The position numbers were made by a program, and so were the translations under genes. Below, in pieces: positions 18,776 to 27,793 of a stretch of DNA of 64,000 nt. The notes beneath the pieces were generated by a model, which was not told the DNA's origin, did no database searches, and saw nothing but the letters and a program-made list of their open reading frames with translations. How positions within the stretch are numbered: the stretch's first letter is position 1; every line of letters begins with the position of its first letter. The stretch comes from Pycnococcus provasolii (taxonomy: Eukaryota > Chlorophyta > Pseudoscourfieldiophyceae > Pseudoscourfieldiales). The stretch spans positions 124,001 through 188,000 of the forward strand of contig CP150579.1 of the NCBI GenBank assembly GCA_049487715.1. The letters run 5' to 3'.

Positions 18776-19942
18776 ATGGGCAAGACGCGTGGGAAAGACC
18801 GTCTGTTTGTCTCCCAAGCAGAACGCATCTCCGCGGGAACTTCCAAATCCAATACTTCACTTCTTCTAAACTCGTCGAAATCACGTCTCCTGCCGTTGTC
18901 ACACTGCAGTTTGTCTTTGTTGCCTTTCAACGCGCCGTTCTGCTCGCCACAAGGACACATCTTTGAAATAACGGCCATCATGCCATTCTTGGCCAAGTAC
19001 CAACGTAACCCCGTCACGGGACTACCACTCGCTATCAAAGAACTCACGGCACTGCACTTCACGCCGGCTGAGGTGGACGACAGAGGTGCAGGAGGAACAG
19101 GAACAAACTCGAAGGATGACCATGCTTTGGGAACGCACGCGTACCAGTGCCCAATCCTTGCCAAGACGTTCACCGCGCACTCGCACGTTGTCGCCAACAA
19201 AGCGACGGGGAACGTTTACGACTACGCAGCTGTCAGCGAACTCGTATTAAAGCCGAAGAGATACGTCGACCTCATCGACGAGACGAAGCCGTTCATACCA
19301 AAGGAACACCTCATCACTCTGCAGGACCCGCGAAAGGAGGCGGAAACCATCAGCGTAGAGAACTTCGACTTCATTCGCAGAAAGCTGGAGGTGCCGCCGT
19401 CAGAGGGCGCGACCGCGCCTGCGTCGAACGGAAACGTCAACGCCTCGAGCCTAGGCGGCGACGGAGGGCGACTGCTTGCGGCACTGCGCGGGGGCGAGGT
19501 GGCGAAGGCTGCTGGCGGCGCGGCGGCGACTGCGGCGCGCGCGGCGGCGACCGCGGCGGCGGCGACCGCGGCGACTGCAACACCGTCGACGAAAGCAACC
19601 GCGAAGTCGGCGAGCGAGGCGGCTGCTACGAAAGAGGAGGAGAAGGAGGAGAAGGAGGAGCCTGCGCGAACAACAAAGGCACCTGCCGCGGCAGCAAGGG
19701 AGGAGTTTGACGGCGATGCGCTCGTATCGCGCGACGGAGGCATCACGTGGCAGCGCCGTTGGCGCGACGAGCAAGAGACGGAAAAGGCGTCGAGGTCTGC
19801 GAACGTCTCGGGCGTTGGCCGGTACTTCCAAACGCAAATTCGTCGCCCTGACTCTTCCGCCGACGCGGACGAGCAACGACCTGTCGCGAAGAAGGCGAAA
19901 CACGCCATTGGCAGCGGTTTCGGCGACTTCGCCGGATGGTGA
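18776..19942 (+). CDS. PPIL2/CYC4-like U-box protein without a cyclophilin domain
   Basis: 388 aa, intronless. The N-terminal ~200 residues follow the PPIL2 (CYC4, plant PUB49/CYP65) family: start MGKTRGKD, then a U-box at about 40-100 (LSHCSLSLLPF, GHIFEITAIMPFLAKY, NPVTGLPL) and a second PPIL2-typical segment (QCPILAKTFT, SHVVANKATGNVYDYAA, LITLQDPR). In PPIL2 a peptidyl-prolyl isomerase domain comes next. Here it is replaced by an Ala/Thr/Lys/Glu low-complexity linker (about 230-300). The end, GFGDFAGW, looks like the short conserved tail of the family. PPIL2 is a spliceosome-associated nuclear E3 ligase. There is no room downstream for a missing exon, since the convergent gene ends about 200 bp later. 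Confidence 0.8.
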   Translation: MGKTRGKDRLFVSQAERISAGTSKSNTSLLLNSSKSRLLPLSHCSLSLLPFNAPFCSPQGHIFEITAIMPFLAKYQRNPVTGLPLAIKELTALHFTPAEVDDRGAGGTGTNSKDDHALGTHAYQCPILAKTFTAHSHVVANKATGNVYDYAAVSELVLKPKRYVDLIDETKPFIPKEHLITLQDPRKEAETISVENFDFIRRKLEVPPSEGATAPASNGNVNASSLGGDGGRLLAALRGGEVAKAAGGAAATAARAAATAAAATAATATPSTKATAKSASEAAATKEEEKEEKEEPARTTKAPAAAAREEFDGDALVSRDGGITWQRRWRDEQETEKASRSANVSGVGRYFQTQIRRPDSSADADEQRPVAKKAKHAIGSGFGDFAGW

Positions 19943-20150
19943 AGGTTTTGTATGACTATATGTAAACAACAATGATAAATGACGCAACGAACAATTACCT
20001 CAAAGTAACCGAATCCCGAGGGGGAACTCGGGCAATAGTAGTACACGTGTTTCGTCGAAGACTCGATGGTAAAGGCCACGATTGTCAACAGACTTGCCAA
20101 CTTAGACAGCGGCAAACTCTTTTCAGCCAGCTTTTTTTGTAATATCACTT

Positions 20151-20549
20151 TCACCTCCTTGTTCGCCCTTTTATGACTCTATCTCTCAGGTGCAGGTTTC
20201 GTCTCGGCGGAATGACGGCGCTGTGCGTCTCTAGGAGACCCACAAGAGCGCTCAGTAGTTCCTCGCGCGTAAGACGCGTCTCCTCAGGAAATGCGCGTTC
20301 CCCTCGCTCCTCGAGCCAGAACCAGGCACTCTTGCGCGAGTGCGCATGAACGGGGTGCCGCGGGATAGTGTTCCACCATTCCTTGGGTCCTCGGCCGACG
20401 AGGCTTGCCGTGCGTGCACAAATTTGATTCCTAAAAATCTAGAAACTCCAAATTCTAAGTCGGTACCAATTACCAAAGGTCCGTAATAAATATAGAAACT
20501 CTGGAACCGTGATCGCGAACGTGAAGTACTTAAGTAGCGAGGAGCACAT
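20151..20549 (-). CDS. small spliced protein, unknown function
   Basis: A reading frame ending at TGA 20151-20153 has strong coding character (KEWWNTIPRHP, SAWFWLEERGE, LTREELLSALVGLLETH, NLHLRDRVIKGRTRR) but is interrupted by TAG at 20439-20441. A candidate 36-nt intron, GT at 20466-20465 to TTTTTAG ending at 20431, removes the stop and keeps the frame. Splicing 20549-20467 to 20430-20151 gives 120 aa from the Met at 20549, with a hydrophobic N-terminus (LLKYFTFAITVPEFLYLL). The frame is open upstream to 20678, so further 5' exons are possible. I do not recognise the family. The gene is convergent with the PPIL2-like gene. An intron this short would be notable. Confidence 0.45.
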
Positions 20550-20678
20550 ATTTTTCGTGTACGCAGCCTCGTCAGCCGCGTCGTCGCGACTGGAGGCGCG
20601 AGCGTCAGCGTCAATGCTCACCGAGGCCCGCCCCACACCCACCCACCACGAGTTCCCACCAAACCGGGCCCATATCAA

Positions 20679-21068
20679 AAAAAATCAACCTACAGTAGTT
20701 TCACCAAACCATGGAGAGAAGTTCCACGACGCATCCCCCCGAATCTTGGCGAACTCACTGAAGTCTGAAGAAGAACGGGTCCACGGAGCGGTCATCAGGC
20801 TTGTCATCAGGGTCGCGAACTCCGAGCTTGTTGTCTGGATGCATGGAGGGATGCGAAAAGGATGGATGCCAGGGGAGATGCCCTTCGCCCGATGGCATCT
20901 CTCTAGACGGAGAAATCTGTCCCGGACTTCAGACTTCTGGGGGGGACTTTGATCAAGCCTCCCGAGCCACTCATCAGAAGACTCCTGGTTTTTCTCTCCC
21001 GAACTTGGGCGAACTTCGCCATCAGGGCAGATCACATCACAAAACACACCTGTCCTGTCCTGTCATTC
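20679..21068. other. spacer upstream of a mitochondrial carrier gene
   Basis: Short open frames occur on both strands, but none looks coding. An inverted repeat pairs GATGCC (20865-20870) with GGCATC (20894-20899). The 5' end of the small spliced gene and the promoter of the carrier must lie here. Confidence 0.4.
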
Positions 21069-22313
21069 ATGTCGCGTCAAGCGTCTTCGTCCGTGCGTCT
21101 CGGTGTGCCCCTCCAGGACATTAATGGAGTTACCATGCCTGTGAATCCCGCCATCACCATTGGTCTCTCCTTTGGTGGTGGCTTACTTGGTGTTAGTGGC
21201 TTGGGACTTGCGGCGGCTACTTCGTCTTCTTCGTCATCATCTCCTTCTTCGTCATCATCTCAATCTTCGCACTTAGCGAGTACGGGGTCACCCGGTGGTC
21301 TTCCGCGTCGTGTGGGTTCACGTAACGCGTCGTCGGAGGCGCTCGCGGGCTGCGTCTCCGGTGTCGTCGGAACGTTCATCGGATACCCGCTCGACGCACT
21401 CAAAAATAGAGTCCACGTCAGCCCTGGCGTGCCCGTGTCGCGCATAGCGTTCCAGATGATGCGAACGGAGGGTATCGTGGGCACGTACAGAGGGATCGCA
21501 TCTCCACTCTTCAGCATGACCATACTCAACGCGCTCACGTTCCCCGCGTTCGGGATGTGGAGAAAACAAGTGGACCAAGCCATGGGAAACCAAACCGTCG
21601 GAGGGTGGAGACCCTTCGTCGCAGGAGCGCTCGTCGGGCCAGTCACGGCTTTCGTCTCCACGCCTTTCGAAATCATCAAAATACAAAGCCAAATCACCGG
21701 CGCACAAATTCGCACGAGAACGCTGCTCAGCGCGGGAAGCAAAGCGGCGGCGTTCGCAGCCGTCGCAAACACAAACTTGCCGTTCCACCACACAGCCGCG
21801 GGACTCTGCGAAAAGTCGCACGCGCACGCGCTCAAGATGAAAACAAAGGTGCCTCGTTCGGCGTACACCACGCTCGTCGACGTCGTCGAAGGTGCGGGGC
21901 CAAGGGCGTTGTGGACGGGCCTGTCCGTCAACATGCTCCGCGAATCTGCATTCTTCTTCACGTACTTTGGCGTCTACGAAAACCTCAAGCCGCTCATCGT
22001 CGAGAACGTCTCGGAAACGTTTGCCACACCCATCGCCGGTGCGATATCCGGCGCATCGTCGTGGATGGGCGCAGTTCCCCTGGACGTCATCAAGACAAGA
22101 GTGCAGGCGCAACCGCTTCACGTAATCGCCGCGAGACCTTCGCCGGGTATACAGCCGTGGTCCGGAGGGGCGCTTGCCAAGGCACGCAAGATGTTCAAAT
22201 CAGGTGGCATACGAGCGCTGTACGTTGGCACACTCCCCACAGTATGCCGTGCATTTATCGTCTCAGCCACACGTTTCACCGCGTATGAATTTGCCGCGGA
22301 AAAGCTTCGGTGA
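21069..22313 (+). CDS. mitochondrial carrier (SLC25) family protein, acylcarnitine-carrier-like
   Basis: 414 aa from the Met at 21069; the frame is open 40 codons further upstream without similarity. Three carrier repeats are visible, each with its signature: YPLDALKNRV, TPFEIIKIQSQ and VPLDVIKTRVQ, with paired helices rich in Gly and Ala (CVSGVVGTFIG, AGALVGPVTAFVS, AGAISGASSWMG). The second halves carry the usual aromatic and basic motifs (GTYRGIASPL, LWTGLSVNMLRES, LYVGTLPTVCRAF). Such proteins exchange metabolites across the mitochondrial inner membrane. The signature spacing looks most like the carnitine/ornithine branch, but the substrate cannot be fixed by eye. An N-terminal extension of about 80 residues with a Ser run (about 55-75) precedes repeat 1. 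A loop of about 45 residues in the second repeat is longer than usual. Confidence 0.85.
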   Translation: MSRQASSSVRLGVPLQDINGVTMPVNPAITIGLSFGGGLLGVSGLGLAAATSSSSSSSPSSSSSQSSHLASTGSPGGLPRRVGSRNASSEALAGCVSGVVGTFIGYPLDALKNRVHVSPGVPVSRIAFQMMRTEGIVGTYRGIASPLFSMTILNALTFPAFGMWRKQVDQAMGNQTVGGWRPFVAGALVGPVTAFVSTPFEIIKIQSQITGAQIRTRTLLSAGSKAAAFAAVANTNLPFHHTAAGLCEKSHAHALKMKTKVPRSAYTTLVDVVEGAGPRALWTGLSVNMLRESAFFFTYFGVYENLKPLIVENVSETFATPIAGAISGASSWMGAVPLDVIKTRVQAQPLHVIAARPSPGIQPWSGGALAKARKMFKSGGIRALYVGTLPTVCRAFIVSATRFTAYEFAAEKLR

Positions 22314-22503
22314 GCAAAAACAAGCCTAAGATTCAGTAATGGAATGTACTTTTACTTTTGTCCAACAAAGGACCTTGTCCTTTCACACCATTCACACCAC
22401 TCCCCACTCCAGCTACTTGACAAACAGGTTGCTTTGTCGCATCTTTTTCTTTTTCAATTGCAAGTATCATTTACATTATCCAGTACACAAGATAAATACT
22501 TTC

Positions 22504-25500
22504 TTACTCATAGCCAATCTGCCGCTCGTCGCTCGACGAAGCAGCAGGAGCATGCAGAGGTTCCAAACCTTTCAGGCTCAGCAAGACATTTCCCATGTCA
22601 TCACATCCTAAGCTTCTTGTTCGCACGAGCTGATTCACTCTGAGAACTTCGTCAATCGACGCGAGCTTTTCGTCGCTTACCTCCGTTATGTGCACCATAC
22701 CCTCAACGCCACCGCACGACGTGAACGCATCGCTCGGTAGTTCATCGCGCGTCTCATTTTCGTGCATCTCGTTGCCGAGAAGGCGCAGGATTTTCACAAA
22801 GGCGGCGTACTCTGCAACGTGAGTGACGATGCCCATGTACAGCGCATCTTTGTCAAGGCCGCCATTCAGTACGCGCGTGACGAGGCGCTTCGCGTGCTCG
22901 TAGCTGCGCTCGCCAGAACCCACGATGTCAACATTTCCATCCAAACGCACGCGAAGCTTCGCGCCACTCTCCGCCTCAATCAGGCGCGCGCGAGAGCCAT
23001 TCGGGCCGATGAGACGTGGCACCGCCGTACGAGGGATCACCACGCGACCAGCCATGGGAGCGTGCGCCTTCCGCCTTGCCTGCGATGCATGCGCGTCATC
23101 GGCAGGTTGGCAGGTGGCGTTCATCTTCTGGAGGATCGTGTCGAGGGTAGGTCGCGCGAAGCCACGCAGAGCCTCGCCAAGGATGTGCACAGGCACACCC
23201 ATTTGAGGCTTTACGTCAAGCTGGATAGCCGTGATCCCCGACGCCGTGCCTGCAACCTTGTAGTCCATGTCTCCCATGCCATCCTCAAGGCCCTGTATGT
23301 CGACGAGGATTTGGTACCGCCTCTCCGCCGTGGCGTTGTCCTGCTTCGGCTGCCGCTGTGACCCAGAGCTTTCGTCTCCGAAATCGAGCACAGCGTCGTC
23401 AGCCATGTCGTCGTCTTCACCCTCCTCCATCACCAGGCCTATGCTGATGCCAGCACAATGACCGCTTGGCATGGGCACACCCGCGTCCGCAAGAGCGAGA
23501 CTTCCCGCGCAGACAGCCGCCATACTGCTCGATCCGTTGCTGCTCATGACATTCGCTGACACACGAACCGCGAACGGGAACAATGGCGACGGCACGGGAA
23601 CCACGTCCACGCCGAGGCTGTCGGATGATGGCACGGGCAGCGACATGTGGTCGTCCGTGGCATACGGAACGGGCATCAGCGATGCGAGCGCGCGTTCCGC
23701 GAGATTTCCATGTCCCATCTCGCGGCGGCCTGTCGTTCCCACACGACCAATCTCATTCGTACAGTATGGGGGGAAGTTGTACTGAAGCACGAGCTCGCCC
23801 GCGGTGCTCGGCAAGCCGTGCAGTGGCGCGTACAGCTCCTCGGCATTCTCTTGAATTGTCGAGGCGGCTGTGCTGAGCGAGTCGACACCTGACACAGCCT
23901 GCGCCGACGCGATGAGCGCATCTCGATGTGCGCGGTGCATGGAATGTTCCACCGCACGCTTTCGCATACGCCGGGTGAAGAGGCCGTCGCCGCTCGCCGC
24001 CATCATTGCCGCCGCCTCCGCTTCATTGCGGCGTGGCTGGAACACCAGCGTGGCGTTTCCTACCACCTGCGTCTCCCCGCGCATGAACAGGGACGAACCG
24101 TGCGCACCGCCACCTCCGACGACGACACGGTCATCGCCAAAGCCCACCGGCGCCTCGACGTGCAGCGCGCGCAACTCGTGAGCGCCACGCCCATCGACGC
24201 GAGTCGGCGCACTCGTGCTGCCATCGACATTTCCAAGCAACATGTCGCGAACCGTGCGGCGGTGCACCTTTTCAAAAGCCGCGGCGGCGTCGTCCAAGCG
24301 CGCCTTCAGGCTGGGCATGTCCTCCTTGATGTTGACGTCAGCTGTGCTTTTCCCCATCGCCGTTGCCATGTAGATCTCCTCGTTTTGCACCGCCTGAAGG
24401 AATTTGCGCTTCACCGCCCTGACGCCCTCGTTGCGCGCAGCCTTGCTGAGCGACCCGTCGCTGTACACCATGTGCAGGCCAGATCGCACCTTCGCCTCAG
24501 CCGTCTCCACCATGAGCTTGCTTGGAAGTGATGGCGCGAGGCTACGCACCTTAGCACGTCCGATTCGTTCCGCGAGGCGCTGCTGCACGTCGATCATCTC
24601 CCCCGACGTTGACGCCGCAAGCTCGAGTGCTTTCACCACCACGTCGTCGGGCACACCTCCGCTCTCCCTCCCAAGCGACGACGCCTCGATCATCAGCGCG
24701 CTGTTCGCGAACCCTCCGTACGACACAATCATCGCTGCAGGGTTGTGCTCGGGATTCGCCGCGCGATTTGGAGAGAGCTCATCCGCGTATGACTGGAAGT
24801 CGTCGCCATGGTAGCAGGACGGTAGACGCGGGAATGCCATGATAGCGTCATCCTTTCCCACCGCGACTGTTGATGCGCCGACGGGTCCGTTCCACGGAAT
24901 GTTGGATAGGTGCATTGCCGCGGACGCCGCCATCACCGCGAACGGCAGCGTGTCTCTACCACCGTCGTCGGAGACGGCGGTGATGGTCACCTGAATCTCC
25001 TCCTTGACGTTCTTTGGGAAGAGTGGCCTTAGGCACCTGTCCACGGCCCGTCCGACGAGCACCTCTCGTTCCGTCGGTGGCCCTCCTTCTCGGCGTCGCA
25101 GGTTTCGTCCGTAGAATTCGCCACGTGCGGACGGCGGCTCGCGATACTCGACAGTCAGTGGCACGCCTCCATCTTCGTACGGTATGGCTGGCGGTCTTCC
25201 ACGCACGACGGTTGCGAACATGGACAGCGCACCGACGGTGACGACGACACTTCCGTCGCACTGTTTGGCGAGGCGTCCCGTTTCGAACGTCACGACCTCT
25301 TGTGTTGCGTCTGCGTCCGAGGCTGAGCCAGGCAGTGCGACGACCTCCGTGATAGCCTCGCCAACACGCAGTTGTTCGATTTGACCTCCAAATGCCGGCG
25401 GCGGCGGCGGCATGGTACTCTGCGTCGTGCAGAACTCCTTTTTAGGAATACCAAGGCTTGAACAAACCCACGGGAAAGCAGAGGTATGATTCCGTGTACC

Positions 25501-25866
25501 CCTCAAAGGTGTGTGCGTGCATGTGGCCAGTGGTCGTCGTGAGCAAGAGTCGTGCTTTCGCAACAGAGGCGTTGACGCGTGCGCTGTTGATTGATACGTT
25601 GATGCGTCGTGATACGTTGATGCGTCGGCCAAAGGTAAGCAGACGCCGTCCCATCCGCCATACGTATTCCCGCCGAGACCACTGAAACCACAAGGAGTAT
25701 TAGGCACCCCCACCACCGAGTGCAGACGCCGAACACGAAGCAGCGAGGTTGTGGAACATGAACATGGTGCGAAATACGAATACAAGGGTCCCCTGCGAAG
25801 TAGTTGTCGTGCACCACCACTCCTCAGAGCACCACTGACACCGCCATTTATGTTGGCCCACGACAT
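22504..25866 (-). CDS. PNPT1: polyribonucleotide nucleotidyltransferase (PNPase), organellar
   Basis: 1120 aa, intronless. PNPase is a phosphorolytic 3'-5' exoribonuclease of chloroplasts and mitochondria. Domains: an N-terminal extension of about 165 residues rich in Ser, Thr and Arg, probably a transit peptide. The first RNase PH core follows (ETGRLAKQCDGSVVVTVGA, RREGGPPTEREVLVGRAVDR), then a helical domain and the second RNase PH core with the active-site block DGMGDMDYKVAGT. A KH domain (about 935-1000, VIPRTAVPRLIGPNGS) and a C-terminal S1 domain (about 1020-1105) complete the canonical set. An acidic insertion (EEGEDDDMADD) splits the second core between strands. An 18-bp direct repeat (25593-25627) in the transit region encodes DASTY repeats. 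The start is 235 bp from the divergent pyrophosphorylase gene. Confidence 0.9.
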   Translation of the reverse strand: MSWANINGGVSGALRSGGARQLLRRGPLYSYFAPCSCSTTSLLRVRRLHSVVGVPNTPCGFSGLGGNTYGGWDGVCLPLADASTYHDASTYQSTAHASTPLLRKHDSCSRRPLATCTHTPLRGTRNHTSAFPWVCSSLGIPKKEFCTTQSTMPPPPPAFGGQIEQLRVGEAITEVVALPGSASDADATQEVVTFETGRLAKQCDGSVVVTVGALSMFATVVRGRPPAIPYEDGGVPLTVEYREPPSARGEFYGRNLRRREGGPPTEREVLVGRAVDRCLRPLFPKNVKEEIQVTITAVSDDGGRDTLPFAVMAASAAMHLSNIPWNGPVGASTVAVGKDDAIMAFPRLPSCYHGDDFQSYADELSPNRAANPEHNPAAMIVSYGGFANSALMIEASSLGRESGGVPDDVVVKALELAASTSGEMIDVQQRLAERIGRAKVRSLAPSLPSKLMVETAEAKVRSGLHMVYSDGSLSKAARNEGVRAVKRKFLQAVQNEEIYMATAMGKSTADVNIKEDMPSLKARLDDAAAAFEKVHRRTVRDMLLGNVDGSTSAPTRVDGRGAHELRALHVEAPVGFGDDRVVVGGGGAHGSSLFMRGETQVVGNATLVFQPRRNEAEAAAMMAASGDGLFTRRMRKRAVEHSMHRAHRDALIASAQAVSGVDSLSTAASTIQENAEELYAPLHGLPSTAGELVLQYNFPPYCTNEIGRVGTTGRREMGHGNLAERALASLMPVPYATDDHMSLPVPSSDSLGVDVVPVPSPLFPFAVRVSANVMSSNGSSSMAAVCAGSLALADAGVPMPSGHCAGISIGLVMEEGEDDDMADDAVLDFGDESSGSQRQPKQDNATAERRYQILVDIQGLEDGMGDMDYKVAGTASGITAIQLDVKPQMGVPVHILGEALRGFARPTLDTILQKMNATCQPADDAHASQARRKAHAPMAGRVVIPRTAVPRLIGPNGSRARLIEAESGAKLRVRLDGNVDIVGSGERSYEHAKRLVTRVLNGGLDKDALYMGIVTHVAEYAAFVKILRLLGNEMHENETRDELPSDAFTSCGGVEGMVHITEVSDEKLASIDEVLRVNQLVRTRSLGCDDMGNVLLSLKGLEPLHAPAASSSDERQIGYE

Positions 25867-26101
25867 GAGGGAGGGAGTGAGAGGGGCAGAGGGAGGGAGC
25901 CGCCGGGGTGGATCCCGGGGGGGCGTGGGGGGGAGTCCAGGAACGGGACCTGGGAACGGGGGAGGGAATTCTAACCCCGAATTGCCTCTCGCCTTGTCCC
26001 AACCCCTACTTAGGTTAACGTCTTTCCCTCCGCCGTTTTCTTCTGTTCCGCCATACTTCGAACTTCGAAGGTACCACCCGTGCCGTGCCGTGAAGCCTGC
26101 G

Positions 26102-27661
26102 ATGCCCTCCCATGCTCAGATGCCCTCCGTCTCCGTGCTCGCCTCCGTCTCCGTGGGAGCATCACTCTTGTCGTTAGTTCCATTGGCATATTTTATTAAC
26201 AGGCGGCGAATCTTAAAAGGAAGAACTCAGCCTCCTCACTTCTCACTTGGGGTAGGATCCGTGAATTCAGCCTTTGTTGACATGCATGCTTTGTCGTCTC
26301 GTCTCCCACAAGAAGAATTATCACGATTGGCAGATGCCGTGCAGGGATTCGACGTGCAGGTGCTGCGCGCTGCACTCACTTCTGCACTCAAGGCGCACGC
26401 GGAATCGGAAACGTCGGCATCTTCAGCGCCGCCTCTGCCCGCATCCTCTGAAGTCGTCGACCCGTTCAACCTCGATCGAAAAGTTATCGACACGTACCGA
26501 TCGCGCGCACTCAAAATCATCAGCGAAGGACGAGCGGCTAGCATACTGCTCGCGGGAGGACAAGGAACACGACTAGGCGCGAACTGCCCGAAAGGATGCC
26601 TCGACATCGGACTCGCAAGTCGAGCGTCCTTGTTCGAACTGCACGCCAAAAGACTCAAACGACTCGCGACGATCGCCGCACAAGCCACGGGGAAAACGGC
26701 CGAGAAAGGAATTCCGTGGTACATCATGACAAGCGAGGCGACGCACGAAGATACCATCGAGCACTTCGAAAATAACAACTACTTTGGACTCGACAGAAAC
26801 GACGTGTACTTCTTCCCGCAGGGCATGCTCCCCGCTATGACCAAAGACGGAGTCGCCGTGCTACAGGGAACCACGCGCGCGAACAGCTTGGCGCTCTCGC
26901 CCGACGGAAACGGGGGCATCTACACCGCCCTGAAGAAGCACGGCATACTCGACGACATGAAGAAGAGACGCGTCGTCTGCTGCGACGCCATCTGCGTCGA
27001 CAACGTGCTCGCGAGACCGCTCGACCCGGGATTCGTCGGGTGCTGCCTCACACGCAAGGCAGACATGGGCGCGCTCGCGGTGGAGAAGGCGTACGCGCAC
27101 GAAAAGGTGGGCGTGTTTGTCAAAGCACGAGGCACGAAAGGTGGGCTCGCGGTGTGCGAGTACAGCGAGATGCCAAAGGCGTCGAGCGAGGAGAAACAGC
27201 CAGACGGCAAGCTGCGATACCGCTGGGGCAACATCTGCATTCACTTCTACACCGCGGACTTCCTACGCCGCATGGCGAGCCCAGCCATGAACGCGAAAAT
27301 GCCGTACCACGCCGCGATCAAGGCGGTTCCCACCGTGGGTGATGCTAAGGTGGAGGCGGTCAAGCTCGAGCGCTTCATTTTCGACGCCTTTGCGTTTGCA
27401 CGGAATTCCACGTTGTACGCTGCAAGGCGCGAAGAGTCGTTCGCGCCCATTAAGAACAAGGCGGGGCCAGGTGTGAAAGATTCGCCGGAAACGGCAAGGG
27501 CGCTTCTCCTTGGGCAGCACACGCGCTGGCTACAGCGGGCGGGTGCGACGGTGCTCGACCTAGGTGAGGTGGAAATCTCACCGGGAAGCACGTACGAGGG
27601 CGAGGGCTTGGCCGATGTCGTGCGTGGCAAGCGCGTCGACGGGGGCTTACTTAGCCTGTAA
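26102..27661 (+). CDS. UAP1: UDP-N-acetylglucosamine pyrophosphorylase (UAP/QRI1) family
   Basis: 519 aa from the Met at 26102. The longer open frame reaches back to 25751 and overlaps the divergent PNPase start, so I reject it. The enzyme makes UDP-GlcNAc (or a related UDP-sugar) from UTP and the sugar 1-phosphate. The nucleotide-binding loop is clear at about residue 151: ILLAGGQGTRLGANCPKGCL then IGLASRASLFELHAKRL. PWYIMTSEATHEDT, FFPQGMLPAMTKDG, PDGNGGIYTAL, FVGCCLTRKADMGA and the C-terminal STYEGEGL follow the family order. The N-terminus is unusual: residues 8-27 (SVLASVSVGASLLSLVPLAY) are hydrophobic and followed by NRRRILKGR, like a membrane anchor or targeting peptide; family members are normally cytosolic. 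Confidence 0.9.
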   Translation: MPSHAQMPSVSVLASVSVGASLLSLVPLAYFINRRRILKGRTQPPHFSLGVGSVNSAFVDMHALSSRLPQEELSRLADAVQGFDVQVLRAALTSALKAHAESETSASSAPPLPASSEVVDPFNLDRKVIDTYRSRALKIISEGRAASILLAGGQGTRLGANCPKGCLDIGLASRASLFELHAKRLKRLATIAAQATGKTAEKGIPWYIMTSEATHEDTIEHFENNNYFGLDRNDVYFFPQGMLPAMTKDGVAVLQGTTRANSLALSPDGNGGIYTALKKHGILDDMKKRRVVCCDAICVDNVLARPLDPGFVGCCLTRKADMGALAVEKAYAHEKVGVFVKARGTKGGLAVCEYSEMPKASSEEKQPDGKLRYRWGNICIHFYTADFLRRMASPAMNAKMPYHAAIKAVPTVGDAKVEAVKLERFIFDAFAFARNSTLYAARREESFAPIKNKAGPGVKDSPETARALLLGQHTRWLQRAGATVLDLGEVEISPGSTYEGEGLADVVRGKRVDGGLLSL

Positions 27662-27793
27662 ATAAATATTAGGGTACCCTATCTGATTGAAAAAGAAAAC
27701 TTCATCTACACGTGTTTTCGACTGTTTGATTTGGCCTCTAATATTTTTTTCCTGAAACACCCACCACTGGTTGTTCTTTCCCCCAATAACGCG

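Noticed and set aside
25751-26101. In-frame extension of the UAP gene to 25751
   Set aside because: It overlaps the divergent PNPase start and its sequence is Gly/Arg/Pro-rich without similarity; the ATG at 26102 is a better start.
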